NCBI RefSeq assembly: GCF_030719215.1
Contig: NZ_CP120983.1
Location: 3,100,001-3,164,000 of the forward strand
Reading direction: 5' to 3'
From: Streptomyces sp. Alt3
GTDB lineage: Bacteria; Actinomycetota; Actinomycetes; Streptomycetales; Streptomycetaceae
Length of the DNA stretch: 64,000 bases
The notes beneath the pieces are model-generated. The model did not search any database. It saw only the letters and a program-made list of their open reading frames with translations, and was not told the DNA's origin. The position numbers and the translations under genes were made by a program. Below, piece by piece: positions 44,283 to 51,948 of the stretch. Position 1 is the stretch's first letter. Each line of letters begins with the position of its first letter.

Positions 44283-44750
44283 ATGCGCACTGTTCTGCGA
44301 TCGACTGCTGTGACGCTCATGGCCGGGGGAGCGCTCTTCTTCACGATGAGCAATCCTGCGGCTGCCGCCGAGAACAACACCGGCGTCGTCGGTGGCTCAC
44401 CGGGGAGTACCGCCACCTGCATCTCCACCATCAAGGGGGCGAAGGCCTGCTTCCAGCGGTACGGCGATGTCATCTGGACCAAGGACACCTCCGGCGACGG
44501 TTACAGCGTCTACACGAACTGGACCAACCAGCTGAAGCAGCCCAGCGGCACGTGGAAGACGTACCGCACCGGCAAGTGTTCGAACCCGGGCAGCAACGGC
44601 GACTACGCCTCGTGCAACAAGGACTTCTACGAAGCCACCAGCACGAACGCCTACGGGGGCAAGGGCAGTCGCATCCAGGTCTCGGCCTGCGTCGCCAGCA
44701 TCGGTGACGACGAGTGCCAGACGAGCACCTGGATCACCAACGACAGCTGA
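44283..44750 (+). CDS. Small secreted cysteine-containing protein
   Basis: A 155-residue precursor. The signal peptide is MRTVLRSTAVTLMAGGALFFTMSNPAAAA, cleaved near AAA-EN. The mature ~125 residues are rich in Ser, Thr, Gly, Tyr and Trp (YSVYTNWTNQLKQPSGTWKTYRTGKCSNPGSNGDYASCNKDFYE) with six cysteines, which probably form three disulfides. The sequence looks like a small beta-sandwich secreted domain. GGGGAGGAAC precedes the ATG at ideal spacing. Family not recognised. Confidence 0.7.
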   Translation: MRTVLRSTAVTLMAGGALFFTMSNPAAAAENNTGVVGGSPGSTATCISTIKGAKACFQRYGDVIWTKDTSGDGYSVYTNWTNQLKQPSGTWKTYRTGKCSNPGSNGDYASCNKDFYEATSTNAYGGKGSRIQVSACVASIGDDECQTSTWITNDS

Positions 44751-44776
44751 GCCGTCGGCACGCGCGACTGATCGAC

Positions 44777-44808
44777 GCGGCCGGTTCCCCTCGGGGGGGG
44801 CCGGCCGC
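44777..44808. terminator. Bidirectional hairpin after the secreted-protein gene
   Basis: GCGGCCGG/CCGGCCGC arms continue into TTCCCC/GGGGGG (two G-T pairs) with loop TCGG, 14 bp in total, between the convergent secreted-protein and PH-domain genes. Confidence 0.7.
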
Positions 44809-44823
44809 ATCGGCGTCTGAGCG

Positions 44824-45462
44824 TCAGCCGATCGCGAGCAGGACCACGAGCAGCACCAGACCGACGACGGCCGGGGCGATCACCTCGTAGGCCCAGCGCA
44901 CCGACGCGGTGGTCGTGGCCTGCTCCTCGCGGCGGCCGGCGCGCTCGGCGAGTTCCCTCAGGTCGCCCACCGTCTGGTCCGCGGCGGCCGCGCGGGCGTG
45001 GGAGTCCCGGACGTCGGCGTGCACGGAGGTCCGGCCGTACGGGTCGTCGTGCGCCTGCTGGGTGGCCTTCCTGGCCGCCCTCTTGCGCTCACGCAGCGAG
45101 ACGGGGACCGCCCAAAGCTGGTACTTGGCGCCGTCGTGCGTGAAGATCTCGCTGGAGTAGGTGGCGCGCACGGTGGAGACGTCCGACCAGGGCAGCACGA
45201 TCGTGCGGAACGGGTTCCGGATCCGGATCCGCTCCGCGTCGGCGAAGACCGCGGGCCGCAGGGTGAACGCCACGATCAGCGGGATCACCGTCAGCAGCGC
45301 GGCCAGCGCCAGCCACGGCACCCATCCCTTGCCCTGGACCACCGCGTCGCCGCCGATCCAGCCGACCAGCAGGATCAGCAGTGCGCCGCTGACCAGCCCG
45401 GCGCCCGACCGGAAGGTCCGGTCGGCGTAGGAGGGCTCGGCGGGGGGTGTGGGGCTCGTCAT
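44824..45462 (-). CDS. PH-domain membrane protein
   Basis: A 212-residue protein with two close N-terminal membrane helices (SGALLILLVGWIGGDAVV and WVPWLALAALLTVIPLIVAFTL), a bacterial PH-like beta domain (RIRIRNPFRTIVLPWSDVSTVRATYSSEIFTHDGAKYQLWAVPVSLRERKRAARKATQ), a charged coiled stretch and a C-terminal helix (VIAPAVVGLVLLVVLLAI). The DVSTVR region is the PH hallmark. It diverges from deoC; no function assigned. Confidence 0.82.
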   Translation of the reverse strand: MTSPTPPAEPSYADRTFRSGAGLVSGALLILLVGWIGGDAVVQGKGWVPWLALAALLTVIPLIVAFTLRPAVFADAERIRIRNPFRTIVLPWSDVSTVRATYSSEIFTHDGAKYQLWAVPVSLRERKRAARKATQQAHDDPYGRTSVHADVRDSHARAAAADQTVGDLRELAERAGRREEQATTTASVRWAYEVIAPAVVGLVLLVVLLAIG

Positions 45463-45555
45463 GGTCCCGATTCTGCCTGAAGCGGCGCCGGGGACGCGGA
45501 GGGGCCGTGCCCCGCTCGGGGAAGACCCGAAACGGGTGGGGCCCTGTACAGGTCG

Positions 45556-45567
45556 CTACGCGCGTAG
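45556..45567. promoter_or_regulatory. Palindrome CTACGCGCGTAG upstream of deoC
   Basis: The 12-bp perfect palindrome is immediately followed by A and TATGCT (45569-45574), a likely minus-10 element, six bases before GTG 45581. A protein bound here would sit between minus-35 and minus-10 and block transcription. Confidence 0.75.
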
Positions 45568-45580
45568 ATATGCTCATGTG

Positions 45581-46573
45581 GTGACCATGCCCACCACTGC
45601 TCCCTCCCCCAAGCGCTCAGCTCCGCCCGAGCAGGGGGGACCCCTGTTCGCCGACGCGACGGCGTCCGACAGTGCGCTGCGCCGCTTCCTGCACGGGCTG
45701 CCCGGCGTAGACACCGTCGGCCTCGAAGCGCGCGCCGCCTCCCTCGGTACCCGTTCGATCAAGACGACCGCCAAGGCGTACGCCATCGATCTCGCCATCT
45801 CGATGATCGACCTGACGACGCTGGAAGGCGCGGACACGCCCGGCAAGGTCCGGGCCCTGGCCGCCAAGGCGGTCAATCCCGACCCCACCGACCGCACGAC
45901 CCCGCGCACCGCGGCCGTCTGCGTCTACCCCGACATGGCGGCGACCGCCGTGGCCGCGCTGGCCGGCTCCGGGGTGAAGGTCGCGTCCGTGGCGACGGCC
46001 TTCCCCGCGGGACGCGCCGCTCTGGACGTCAAGCTCGCGGACGTCCGCGACGCGGTGGCGGCCGGGGCCGACGAGATCGACATGGTGATCGACCGCGGCG
46101 CCTTCCTCTCCGGCCGTTACCTCAAGGTCTACGAGGAGATCGTCGCCGTGAAGGCCGAGTGCGGATCCGCACGGCTGAAGGTGATCTTCGAGACCGGCGA
46201 GCTCTCCACGTACGACAACATCCGGCGGGCCTCCTGGCTCGGGATGCTGGCGGGGGCCGACTTCATCAAGACGTCGACCGGCAAGGTCGCCACCAACGCC
46301 ACCCCGGCGAACACCCTGCTGATGCTGGAGGCCGTGCGCGACTTCCGGGAGCAGACGGGCGTGCAGATCGGCGTGAAGCCCGCGGGCGGCATCCGCACGA
46401 CCAAGGACGCGGTCAAGTTCCTCGTCCTGGTCAACGAGACCGCCGGCGAGGACTGGCTGGACAACCACTGGTTCCGCTTCGGCGCCTCCAGCCTGCTGAA
46501 CGACCTGCTGATGCAGCGCCAGAAGCTCAGCACCGGCCGTTACTCCGGCCCCGATTACGTGACGGTGGACTGA
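45581..46573 (+). CDS. deoC: Deoxyribose-phosphate aldolase
   Basis: About 330 residues, a TIM-barrel class I aldolase that splits 2-deoxyribose-5-phosphate into acetaldehyde and glyceraldehyde-3-phosphate. The Schiff-base lysine is in GADFIKTSTGK (codon 46268-46270), and the proton-relay lysine is in GVKPAGGIRT (codon 46376-46378). DEIDMVIDRGAFLSG and VKVIFETGEL are family strands. The N-terminal ~35 residues are a Streptomyces-type extension. GTG 45581 fits a leaderless transcript; ATG 46587-type alternatives are not needed, but an in-frame ATG at 45587 exists. The next gene, an aldehyde dehydrogenase, follows in 5 bp. Confidence 0.94.
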   Translation: MTMPTTAPSPKRSAPPEQGGPLFADATASDSALRRFLHGLPGVDTVGLEARAASLGTRSIKTTAKAYAIDLAISMIDLTTLEGADTPGKVRALAAKAVNPDPTDRTTPRTAAVCVYPDMAATAVAALAGSGVKVASVATAFPAGRAALDVKLADVRDAVAAGADEIDMVIDRGAFLSGRYLKVYEEIVAVKAECGSARLKVIFETGELSTYDNIRRASWLGMLAGADFIKTSTGKVATNATPANTLLMLEAVRDFREQTGVQIGVKPAGGIRTTKDAVKFLVLVNETAGEDWLDNHWFRFGASSLLNDLLMQRQKLSTGRYSGPDYVTVD

Positions 46574-46578
46574 TTTCC

Positions 46579-48042
46579 ATGGCATCCGCATTCGATTACG
46601 CACCGGCTCCGGAGTCCCGCTCCGTCGTCGACATCGCCCCCTCGTACGGCCTGTTCATCGACGGCGAGTTCACCGAGGCCGCCGACGGCAAGGTCTTCAA
46701 GACCGTCAGCCCGTCCACCGAGGAGGTGCTCTCCGAGGTCGCGCAGGCCGGCGCCGAGGACGTGGACCGCGCGGTGAAGGCGGCCCGCAGGGCGTTCGAG
46801 AAGTGGTCGGCGCTGCCCGGCTCCGAGCGCGCCAAGTACCTCTTCCGGATCGCCCGGATCATCCAGGAGCGCTCGCGCGAGCTGGCCGTCCTGGAGACCC
46901 TGGACAACGGCAAGCCGATCAGGGAGACCCGCGACGCGGACCTCCCGCTGGTCGCCGCGCACTTCTTCTACTACGCCGGCTGGGCCGACAAGCTCGACCA
47001 CGCGGGGTTCGGCCGGAGGACGGCAGAGGGAATCGCCGGCGCGAACCCCCGCCCGCTCGGGGTGGCCGGCCAGATCATCCCGTGGAACTTCCCGCTGCTG
47101 ATGCTCGCCTGGAAGATCGCCCCGGCGCTCGCCACCGGCAACACCGTGGTGCTGAAGCCCGCGGAGACGACACCGCTGTCCGCCCTGTTCTTCGCCGACA
47201 TCTGCCGGCAGGCGGGCCTGCCCAAGGGCGTCGTCAACATCCTCACGGGGTACGGCGACGCGGGCGAGGCGCTCGTCTCGCACCCCGACGTGAACAAGGT
47301 CGCCTTCACCGGCTCGACCGCCGTGGGCAAGGCCATCGCCCGGCAGATCGCCGGCACGGACAAGAAGGCCACTCTCGAACTGGGCGGCAAGGGCGCGAAC
47401 ATCGTCTTCGACGACGCGCCGGTCGACCAGGCCGTCGAGGGCATCGTCACCGGCATCTTCTTCAACCAGGGCCAGGTCTGCTGCGCGGGTTCGCGGCTCC
47501 TCGTGCAGGAGTCCGTGCACGACGAGGTGCTGCACGCCCTCAAGCGCAGGCTGTCCACGCTCCGGCTCGGCGACCCGCTGGACAAGAACACCGACATCGG
47601 CGCGATCAACTCCGCGGAACAACTCTCCCGGATCACCGCACTCGTCGAGACGGGCGAGGCCGAGGGCGCCGAGCGGTGGTCCGCTCCGTGCGAACTGCCG
47701 TCCGCCGGTTACTGGTTCCCGCCGACCCTGTTCACCGGGGTCAGCCAGGCGCACACCGTCGCCCGCGACGAGATCTTCGGCCCGGTGCTGTCGGTCCTGA
47801 CGTTCCGCACGCCGGACGAGGCCGTCGCCAAGGCCAACAACACCCAGTACGGCCTCTCCGCGGGCATCTGGACGGAGAAGGGCTCCCGCATCCTCGCGGT
47901 GGCGAACAAGCTCCGCGCCGGTGTCGTGTGGGCCAACACGTTCAACAAGTTCGACCCGACCTCGCCGTTCGGCGGATACAAGGAGTCGGGCTTCGGCCGC
48001 GAGGGCGGCCGTCACGGTCTGGAGGCCTACCTCGATGTCTGA
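46579..48042 (+). CDS. Aldehyde dehydrogenase (NAD-dependent)
   Basis: A 487-residue enzyme that oxidises aldehydes to acids. The NAD site and catalysis motifs are intact: VAGQIIPWNFPLLMLAWKIAPALATGNTVVLKPAE, TGSTAVGKAI, the general-base Glu in LELGGKGANIVF, and the catalytic Cys in FFNQGQVCCAGSR (Cys301, next to Cys302). RDEIFGPVLSVLTF and the C-terminal GGYKESGFGREGG complete the fold. Five bp after deoC, it probably oxidises the acetaldehyde formed there. The stop overlaps the next ATG by 8 bp. Confidence 0.94.
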   Translation: MASAFDYAPAPESRSVVDIAPSYGLFIDGEFTEAADGKVFKTVSPSTEEVLSEVAQAGAEDVDRAVKAARRAFEKWSALPGSERAKYLFRIARIIQERSRELAVLETLDNGKPIRETRDADLPLVAAHFFYYAGWADKLDHAGFGRRTAEGIAGANPRPLGVAGQIIPWNFPLLMLAWKIAPALATGNTVVLKPAETTPLSALFFADICRQAGLPKGVVNILTGYGDAGEALVSHPDVNKVAFTGSTAVGKAIARQIAGTDKKATLELGGKGANIVFDDAPVDQAVEGIVTGIFFNQGQVCCAGSRLLVQESVHDEVLHALKRRLSTLRLGDPLDKNTDIGAINSAEQLSRITALVETGEAEGAERWSAPCELPSAGYWFPPTLFTGVSQAHTVARDEIFGPVLSVLTFRTPDEAVAKANNTQYGLSAGIWTEKGSRILAVANKLRAGVVWANTFNKFDPTSPFGGYKESGFGREGGRHGLEAYLDV

Positions 48043-48922
48043 CGGGCGACTGAGCGTCTTCAAGACCTACAAGCTGTACGTCGGGGGCAAGTTCCCCCGC
48101 TCCGAGAGCGGCCGGGTGTACGAGGTGAACGACTCGAAGGGAAAGTGGCTGGCGAACGCCCCGCAGTCGTCCCGCAAGGACGCGCGTGACGCGGTCGTGG
48201 CCGCACGCAAGGCGTTCGGCGGCTGGTCGGGCGCGACCGCGTACAACCGCGGGCAGATCCTCTACCGCGTCGCCGAGATGCTGGAGGGCCGCCGGGAGCA
48301 GTTCGTCCGCGAGGTCGCGGACGCCGAAGGGCTGTCGAAGTCCAAGGCGGCGGCGGTCGTCGACGCGGCGGTCGACCGCTGGGTCTGGTACGCGGGCTGG
48401 ACGGACAAGATCGGCCAGATCGTGGGCGGGGCCAACCCGGTCGCGGGCCCGTTCCTCAACCTGTCCACCCCGGAGCCGACGGGCGTGGTCGCGGTCCTCG
48501 CCCCGCAGGAGTCGTCGTTCCTGGGCCTCGTCTCGGTGATCGCCCCGGTGATCGCCACGGGGAACACCGCGGTCGTCGTCGCGTCGGCGGACGCTCCGCT
48601 GCCCGCGCTCTCGCTGGGCGAGGTCCTGGCGACCTCGGACCTGCCGGGCGGCGTGGTGAACATCCTGTCGGGGAGCACGGCGGAGCTCGCGGCTCCCCTG
48701 GCCTCCCACCAGGACGTCAACGCCATCGACCTCACGGGAGCCGACGCCGGTCTCGCGAAGGAGCTGGAGATCGCGGCGGCGGACAATCTGAAGCGCACTC
48801 TTCGTCCACAGGCTGTGGACTGGTCGGCCGATCCCGGGACGCGCCGTCTGACGGCCTTCCTGGAGACGAAGACGGTCTGGCACCCGACGGGCGCACTGGG
48901 AGCCTCCGGCTCCTCGTACTGA
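48035..48922 (+). CDS. Truncated aldehyde-dehydrogenase-like protein lacking the catalytic domain
   Basis: A 295-residue relative of the preceding enzyme. It keeps the N-terminal coenzyme-type region (LYVGGKFPRSESGRVYEVNDSKG; AARKAFGGWSGATAYNRGQILYRVAEMLEGRREQFV; GVVAVLAPQESSFLGLVSVIAPVIATGNTAVV) but ends near what would be residue ~260 of a full enzyme. The general-base Glu strand reads NLKRTLRPQAVDW, and the cysteine loop and the C-terminal oligomerisation parts are absent, so it cannot be an active dehydrogenase. It overlaps the intact gene by 8 bp, suggesting co-translation and a partner or structural role. Confidence 0.85.
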   Translation: MSDGRLSVFKTYKLYVGGKFPRSESGRVYEVNDSKGKWLANAPQSSRKDARDAVVAARKAFGGWSGATAYNRGQILYRVAEMLEGRREQFVREVADAEGLSKSKAAAVVDAAVDRWVWYAGWTDKIGQIVGGANPVAGPFLNLSTPEPTGVVAVLAPQESSFLGLVSVIAPVIATGNTAVVVASADAPLPALSLGEVLATSDLPGGVVNILSGSTAELAAPLASHQDVNAIDLTGADAGLAKELEIAAADNLKRTLRPQAVDWSADPGTRRLTAFLETKTVWHPTGALGASGSSY

Positions 48923-48929
48923 TCCCGGG

Positions 48930-48972
48930 CATGTGTGTGGGGCCGCCCGCTCCGGGCGGCCCCACACACATG
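48930..48972. terminator. Strong bidirectional hairpin after the aldehyde dehydrogenase pair
   Basis: A perfect 20-bp stem (48930-48949 and 48953-48972) with loop CTC lies 7 bp past the stop of the truncated dehydrogenase gene and before the convergent secreted-protein gene. Confidence 0.82.
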
Positions 48973-48984
48973 TGCGTACGACGG

Positions 48985-49410
48985 TCAGCCGGTGACCAGA
49001 CCGGTCACCTCTCCGACCACGGGCAGGTCGCCGAGCGCGGCACCGCTGGTCAGCGGGTCGGTGACCAGCGCGGTGGTCACGGGCTTGAAGTCGGCCACCT
49101 GGGTGCCCACCGCGTTGTCCAGGGGGTCCACGCCCGTCCCGGCCAGCGGGTCCAGCTGCAGGTCGGTCACGGGCTTCACGGCCCCCACGAGCCCGTATCC
49201 GAGCGCGCTGGTCAGCGCGGGCGCCGCCGCTTCCTTGACCGCCCCGAGCGTGCTGTCCGCGGTGTCCGAACCGGTCGCGGGCGGGGCGGGCAGCGGCGCG
49301 GCCTGCGCCGCCGCCCCGCCCGCGCCGAGTGCCGCGCCCAGCGCGGTGAGGGTCAGACCGGCGCGCAGCAGGGTGCGGTGCCGGGGCTTGGACAGTGCAT
49401 GACGTGCCAT
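48985..49410 (-). CDS. Small secreted protein of unknown function
   Basis: A 141-residue precursor with a signal peptide (RTLLRAGLTLTALGAALGAGGAAAQA, cleavage near AQA-AP). The mature chain has a Pro/Ala opening and then amphipathic, turn-rich segments (GYGLVGAVKPVTDLQLDPLAGTGVDPLDNAVGTQVADFKPVTTALVTDPL) without cysteines. It resembles the small secreted protein at 55173 in style, with alternating short hydrophobic and Pro/Gly/Asp stretches. Function unknown. Confidence 0.65.
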   Translation of the reverse strand: MARHALSKPRHRTLLRAGLTLTALGAALGAGGAAAQAAPLPAPPATGSDTADSTLGAVKEAAAPALTSALGYGLVGAVKPVTDLQLDPLAGTGVDPLDNAVGTQVADFKPVTTALVTDPLTSGAALGDLPVVGEVTGLVTG

Positions 49411-49539
49411 GTTTTCCCACCTGATCGGGACGTGTCGGGTAATCATCCGTGCGCGCAGAGTAGTTGAGGTGTGATGCTGCATACCAACAGGACCTCCCGG
49501 GGATCCCCTACGCGGGTCAATGCCTCACACTTCTGTTCT

Positions 49540-50178
49540 GTGAGTTCCCAACCGATCCCCACGCGCGTCGTGCTGCTCGCCGGTCCGTCCGGCTCCGGCA
49601 AGTCGTCCCTCGCGGCCCGCAGCGGCCTCCCGATGCTCCGTCTGGACGACTTCTACAAAGAGGGAAACGATCCGACACTGCCGCGGGTCACCGGCAGCGC
49701 GGACATCGACTGGGACTCGCCCCTGTCCTGGGACGCGGACGCCGCCGTCGCGGCCGTTGCGGAACTGTGCGCCGCCGGGCGCACGTCCGTCCCGCTGTAC
49801 GACATCGCGACGAGTTCGCGGACAGGCCAGGAGACGCTCGACATCGAGCGCACGCCGCTGTTCGTCGCCGAGGGCATATTCGCGGCGGACATCGTGGAGC
49901 GCTGCCAGGAGCTGGGTCTGCTCGCCGACGCGCTGTGCCTGCGCGGCCGGCCGGTGACGACGTTCCGCCGACGGCTGTTGCGGGATCTGCGCGAAGGCCG
50001 GAAGTCGGTGCCGTTCCTGCTGCGCCGCGGATGGCGGCTGATGCGGGCCGAGCGGGGCATCGTGGCCCGGCAGGCGGCTCTGGGCGCCTACCCGTGCGGC
50101 AGGGACGAGGCGCTGGGACGGCTCGCGTCGGCGGCCGCCGGGCGCTGCCGGACCCCGCGGAGCCGGGTGCCGAACTGA
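49540..50178 (+). CDS. Uridine-kinase-like P-loop protein
   Basis: A 212-residue P-loop kinase. Walker A is GPSGSGKSS (residues 15-23), LDDFYKEG carries the catalytic Asp and substrate pair of uridine/cytidine kinases, and EGIFAADIVE and LRGRPVTTFRRRLLRDLREGRKS are the later family stretches. It probably phosphorylates uridine or a related nucleoside with ATP. GTG 49540 opens the conserved frame; no ribosome site is visible, so it may be leaderless. Confidence 0.82.
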   Translation: MSSQPIPTRVVLLAGPSGSGKSSLAARSGLPMLRLDDFYKEGNDPTLPRVTGSADIDWDSPLSWDADAAVAAVAELCAAGRTSVPLYDIATSSRTGQETLDIERTPLFVAEGIFAADIVERCQELGLLADALCLRGRPVTTFRRRLLRDLREGRKSVPFLLRRGWRLMRAERGIVARQAALGAYPCGRDEALGRLASAAAGRCRTPRSRVPN

Positions 50179-50270
50179 GGGACCGCCCCCGTCACGCGGC
50201 CCCGGGCACGCGCGACGGGGGCGGACAAGACCCCCCGGCCTGTCCGCCCCCGCTGCGTGCTGCCCCCGTA

Positions 50271-50294
50271 CCGCAGCCTCCCCCGAGGCTGCGG
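50271..50294. terminator. Hairpin between the uridine-kinase-like gene and sigQ
   Basis: A perfect 10-bp stem (50271-50280 and 50285-50294) with loop CCCC, followed on the plus strand by CCTTTC, separates the two convergent genes. Confidence 0.65.
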
Positions 50295-50299
50295 CCTTT

Positions 50300-50344
50300 C
50301 CCCCGTGTCCCCCGTACCCCGTTCCCCCGTGCCCCGTTTCCCCC
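50300..50344 (-). repeat. Run of six C4-C5 blocks, G-quadruplex-capable on the sigQ strand
   Basis: CCCCC blocks at 50300, 50309, 50324 and 50340 alternate with CCCC at 50317 and 50332, spaced by GT, GTG, GTA or GTT. On the minus strand this is six G4-G5 runs with 3-4-base loops. It lies in the 3' region of the sigQ transcript and ends 8 bp before the sigQ stop. Confidence 0.7.
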
Positions 50345-50351
50345 GTAGACC

Positions 50352-51101
50352 TCAGGCCACCAGCTCGCCGAAGGACTCCTCCTCGTCACGGCCGAAGCTG
50401 AGGACCTCGTCCTCGCGCAGCCGGCGGAGCGACCGCCAGATGCTCGACTTCACCGTGCCGACACTGATGTCGAGGATGGACGCGATCTCCGGGTCCGTGC
50501 GGCCCTCGTAGTAGCGAAGGACCAGCATGGTGCGCTGGAGTTCAGGCAGCCGCGCGAGCGCCTGCCAGAGCACCGCCCGCAGTTCCGTGCGCCGCATCGC
50601 GTCCGTGTCGCCGACCGTCTCCGGCAGCTCCTCGGTCGGGTATTCGTTGAGCTTGCGCCTGCGCCACGCGCTGATGTGCAGGTTGGTCATGGTGCGGCGG
50701 AGGTATCCGCCGACCGCCGCCTTGTCACTGATCCTGTCCCAGGCCCGGTACGTCGAGAAGAGGGCGCTCTGCAGCAGGTCCTCGGCCTCGTACCGGTCGC
50801 CGGTCAGGTGGTAGGCGGTTGCGTACAGGGAGGCACGGCGCTCCTGGACGTAGGCGGTGAACGCGGCTTCCGCGTCCTGTGCCCGGTCCTGGAGCGACCG
50901 GTCCCCCGAGCCCTCCCCGTACGCGCTTCCCCCGATTTCCCCCGTGGGCGCGTCAACCATCGTCAGGTACGACGAGTGCTGACGCCCGGCGCCACGCACA
51001 CGCCCCCGCCCTGCGGCACCGGACTTCTCCGGGCTCCTCCCGACGTCGTGAAGGCGTGTGACAACTGCGCTTGAGGTGCTGCTGTGCAGTGCGTTCATCA
51101 T
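50352..51101 (-). CDS. sigQ: ECF-type RNA polymerase sigma factor SigQ
   Basis: A 249-residue sigma factor of the SigE-like (SigE-family) group. Residues ~75-145 are region 2 (AEDLLQSALFSTYRAWDRISDKAAVGGYLRRTMTNLHISAWRRR) and ~165-225 region 4 (LWQALARLPELQRTMLVLRYYEGRTDPEIASILDISVGTVKSSIWRSLRRLRED). Before region 2 is a long polar N-terminus (~60 residues). In S. coelicolor SigQ lies divergent from AfsQ1/AfsQ2 and antagonises the system's antibiotic activation. The ATGATG start follows GGGGGG with six bases between. Confidence 0.9.
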   Translation of the reverse strand: MMNALHSSTSSAVVTRLHDVGRSPEKSGAAGRGRVRGAGRQHSSYLTMVDAPTGEIGGSAYGEGSGDRSLQDRAQDAEAAFTAYVQERRASLYATAYHLTGDRYEAEDLLQSALFSTYRAWDRISDKAAVGGYLRRTMTNLHISAWRRRKLNEYPTEELPETVGDTDAMRRTELRAVLWQALARLPELQRTMLVLRYYEGRTDPEIASILDISVGTVKSSIWRSLRRLREDEVLSFGRDEEESFGELVA

Positions 51102-51184
51102 CTGGCGCCCCCCATCGGTGGAGTCCGTTCGTTCCGTGTGCCATTGAGCTTGCCGGGGCGATTTCATGGCGCTGTCCCCCGACT

Positions 51185-51200
51185 GTCACAGAGCTGTCAC
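51185..51200. promoter_or_regulatory. AfsQ1 box in the sigQ-afsQ1 intergenic region
   Basis: GTCAC-AGAGCT-GTCAC matches exactly the consensus GTnAC-n6-GTnAC reported for the AfsQ1 response regulator. It lies 70 bp before the afsQ1 start and 84 bp from the sigQ start, so one bound regulator could control both. Confidence 0.85.
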
Positions 51201-51270
51201 AGGGCATGTCGGCCGATCAAGTCGGGGGGATTGTCGAAACGTGGCACCACCATGGGCCAGAATGGCCCAC

Positions 51271-51948
51271 GTGCCTTTCCTGTTGCTGATCGAGGACGAC
51301 GACGCCATCCGCACGGCCCTCGAACTCTCACTGTCACGCCAGGGCCACCGTGTGGCCACCGCGGCGACGGGAGAGGACGGCCTGGAGCTGCTCCGGGAGC
51401 AGCGGCCGGACCTGGTCGTGCTGGATGTGATGCTGCCCGGGATCGACGGTTTCGAGGTCTGCCGGCGGATCCGGCGCACCGACCAACTGCCGATCATTCT
51501 GCTGACCGCGCGCAGCGACGACATCGACGTCGTGGTGGGACTGGAGTCCGGCGCGGACGACTATGTCGTGAAACCCGTGCAGGGCCGGGTGCTCGACGCC
51601 CGTATCCGCGCGGTCCTGCGCCGCGGGGAGAGGGAGTCCACGGACTCGGCGACGTTCGGAAGTGTCGTCATCGACCGCTCGGCGATGACCGTCACGAAGA
51701 ACGGGGAGGACCTGCAGCTCACGCCGACCGAGCTGCGGCTCCTGCTCGAACTGAGCCGCCGTCCCGGACAGGCCCTGTCCCGGCAGCAGTTGCTGCGTCT
51801 CGTGTGGGAGCACGACTATCTCGGTGACTCCCGGCTGGTGGACGCCTGCGTGCAGCGGCTGCGGGCGAAGGTGGAGGACGTGCCGTCGTCGCCGACCCTG
51901 ATCCGTACCGTGCGCGGTGTCGGCTACCGGCTGGACTCGCCTCAGTGA
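51271..51948 (+). CDS. afsQ1: Response regulator AfsQ1
   Basis: A 225-residue OmpR/PhoB-type regulator, the length known for S. coelicolor AfsQ1. The receiver has acidic pocket residues EDD (8-10) and phospho-acceptor Asp52 (LVVLDVMLPGIDGFE), then LLTAR and VKPVQGR. The winged-helix domain (~125-225) has ELRLLLELSRRPGQALSRQQLLRLVWEHDYLGDSRLVDACVQRLRAKVED. AfsQ1 turns on antibiotic genes when glutamate is the main nitrogen source. GTG 51271 was chosen from the conserved length; ATG 51262 is an alternative. Confidence 0.96.
   Translation: MPFLLLIEDDDAIRTALELSLSRQGHRVATAATGEDGLELLREQRPDLVVLDVMLPGIDGFEVCRRIRRTDQLPIILLTARSDDIDVVVGLESGADDYVVKPVQGRVLDARIRAVLRRGERESTDSATFGSVVIDRSAMTVTKNGEDLQLTPTELRLLLELSRRPGQALSRQQLLRLVWEHDYLGDSRLVDACVQRLRAKVEDVPSSPTLIRTVRGVGYRLDSPQ

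Noticed and set aside
50300..50344. Possible CRISPR-like or tandem-repeat array
   Set aside because: The unit is only 7-9 bases with no spacers; it is a simple C-run series, reported as G-quadruplex-capable instead.
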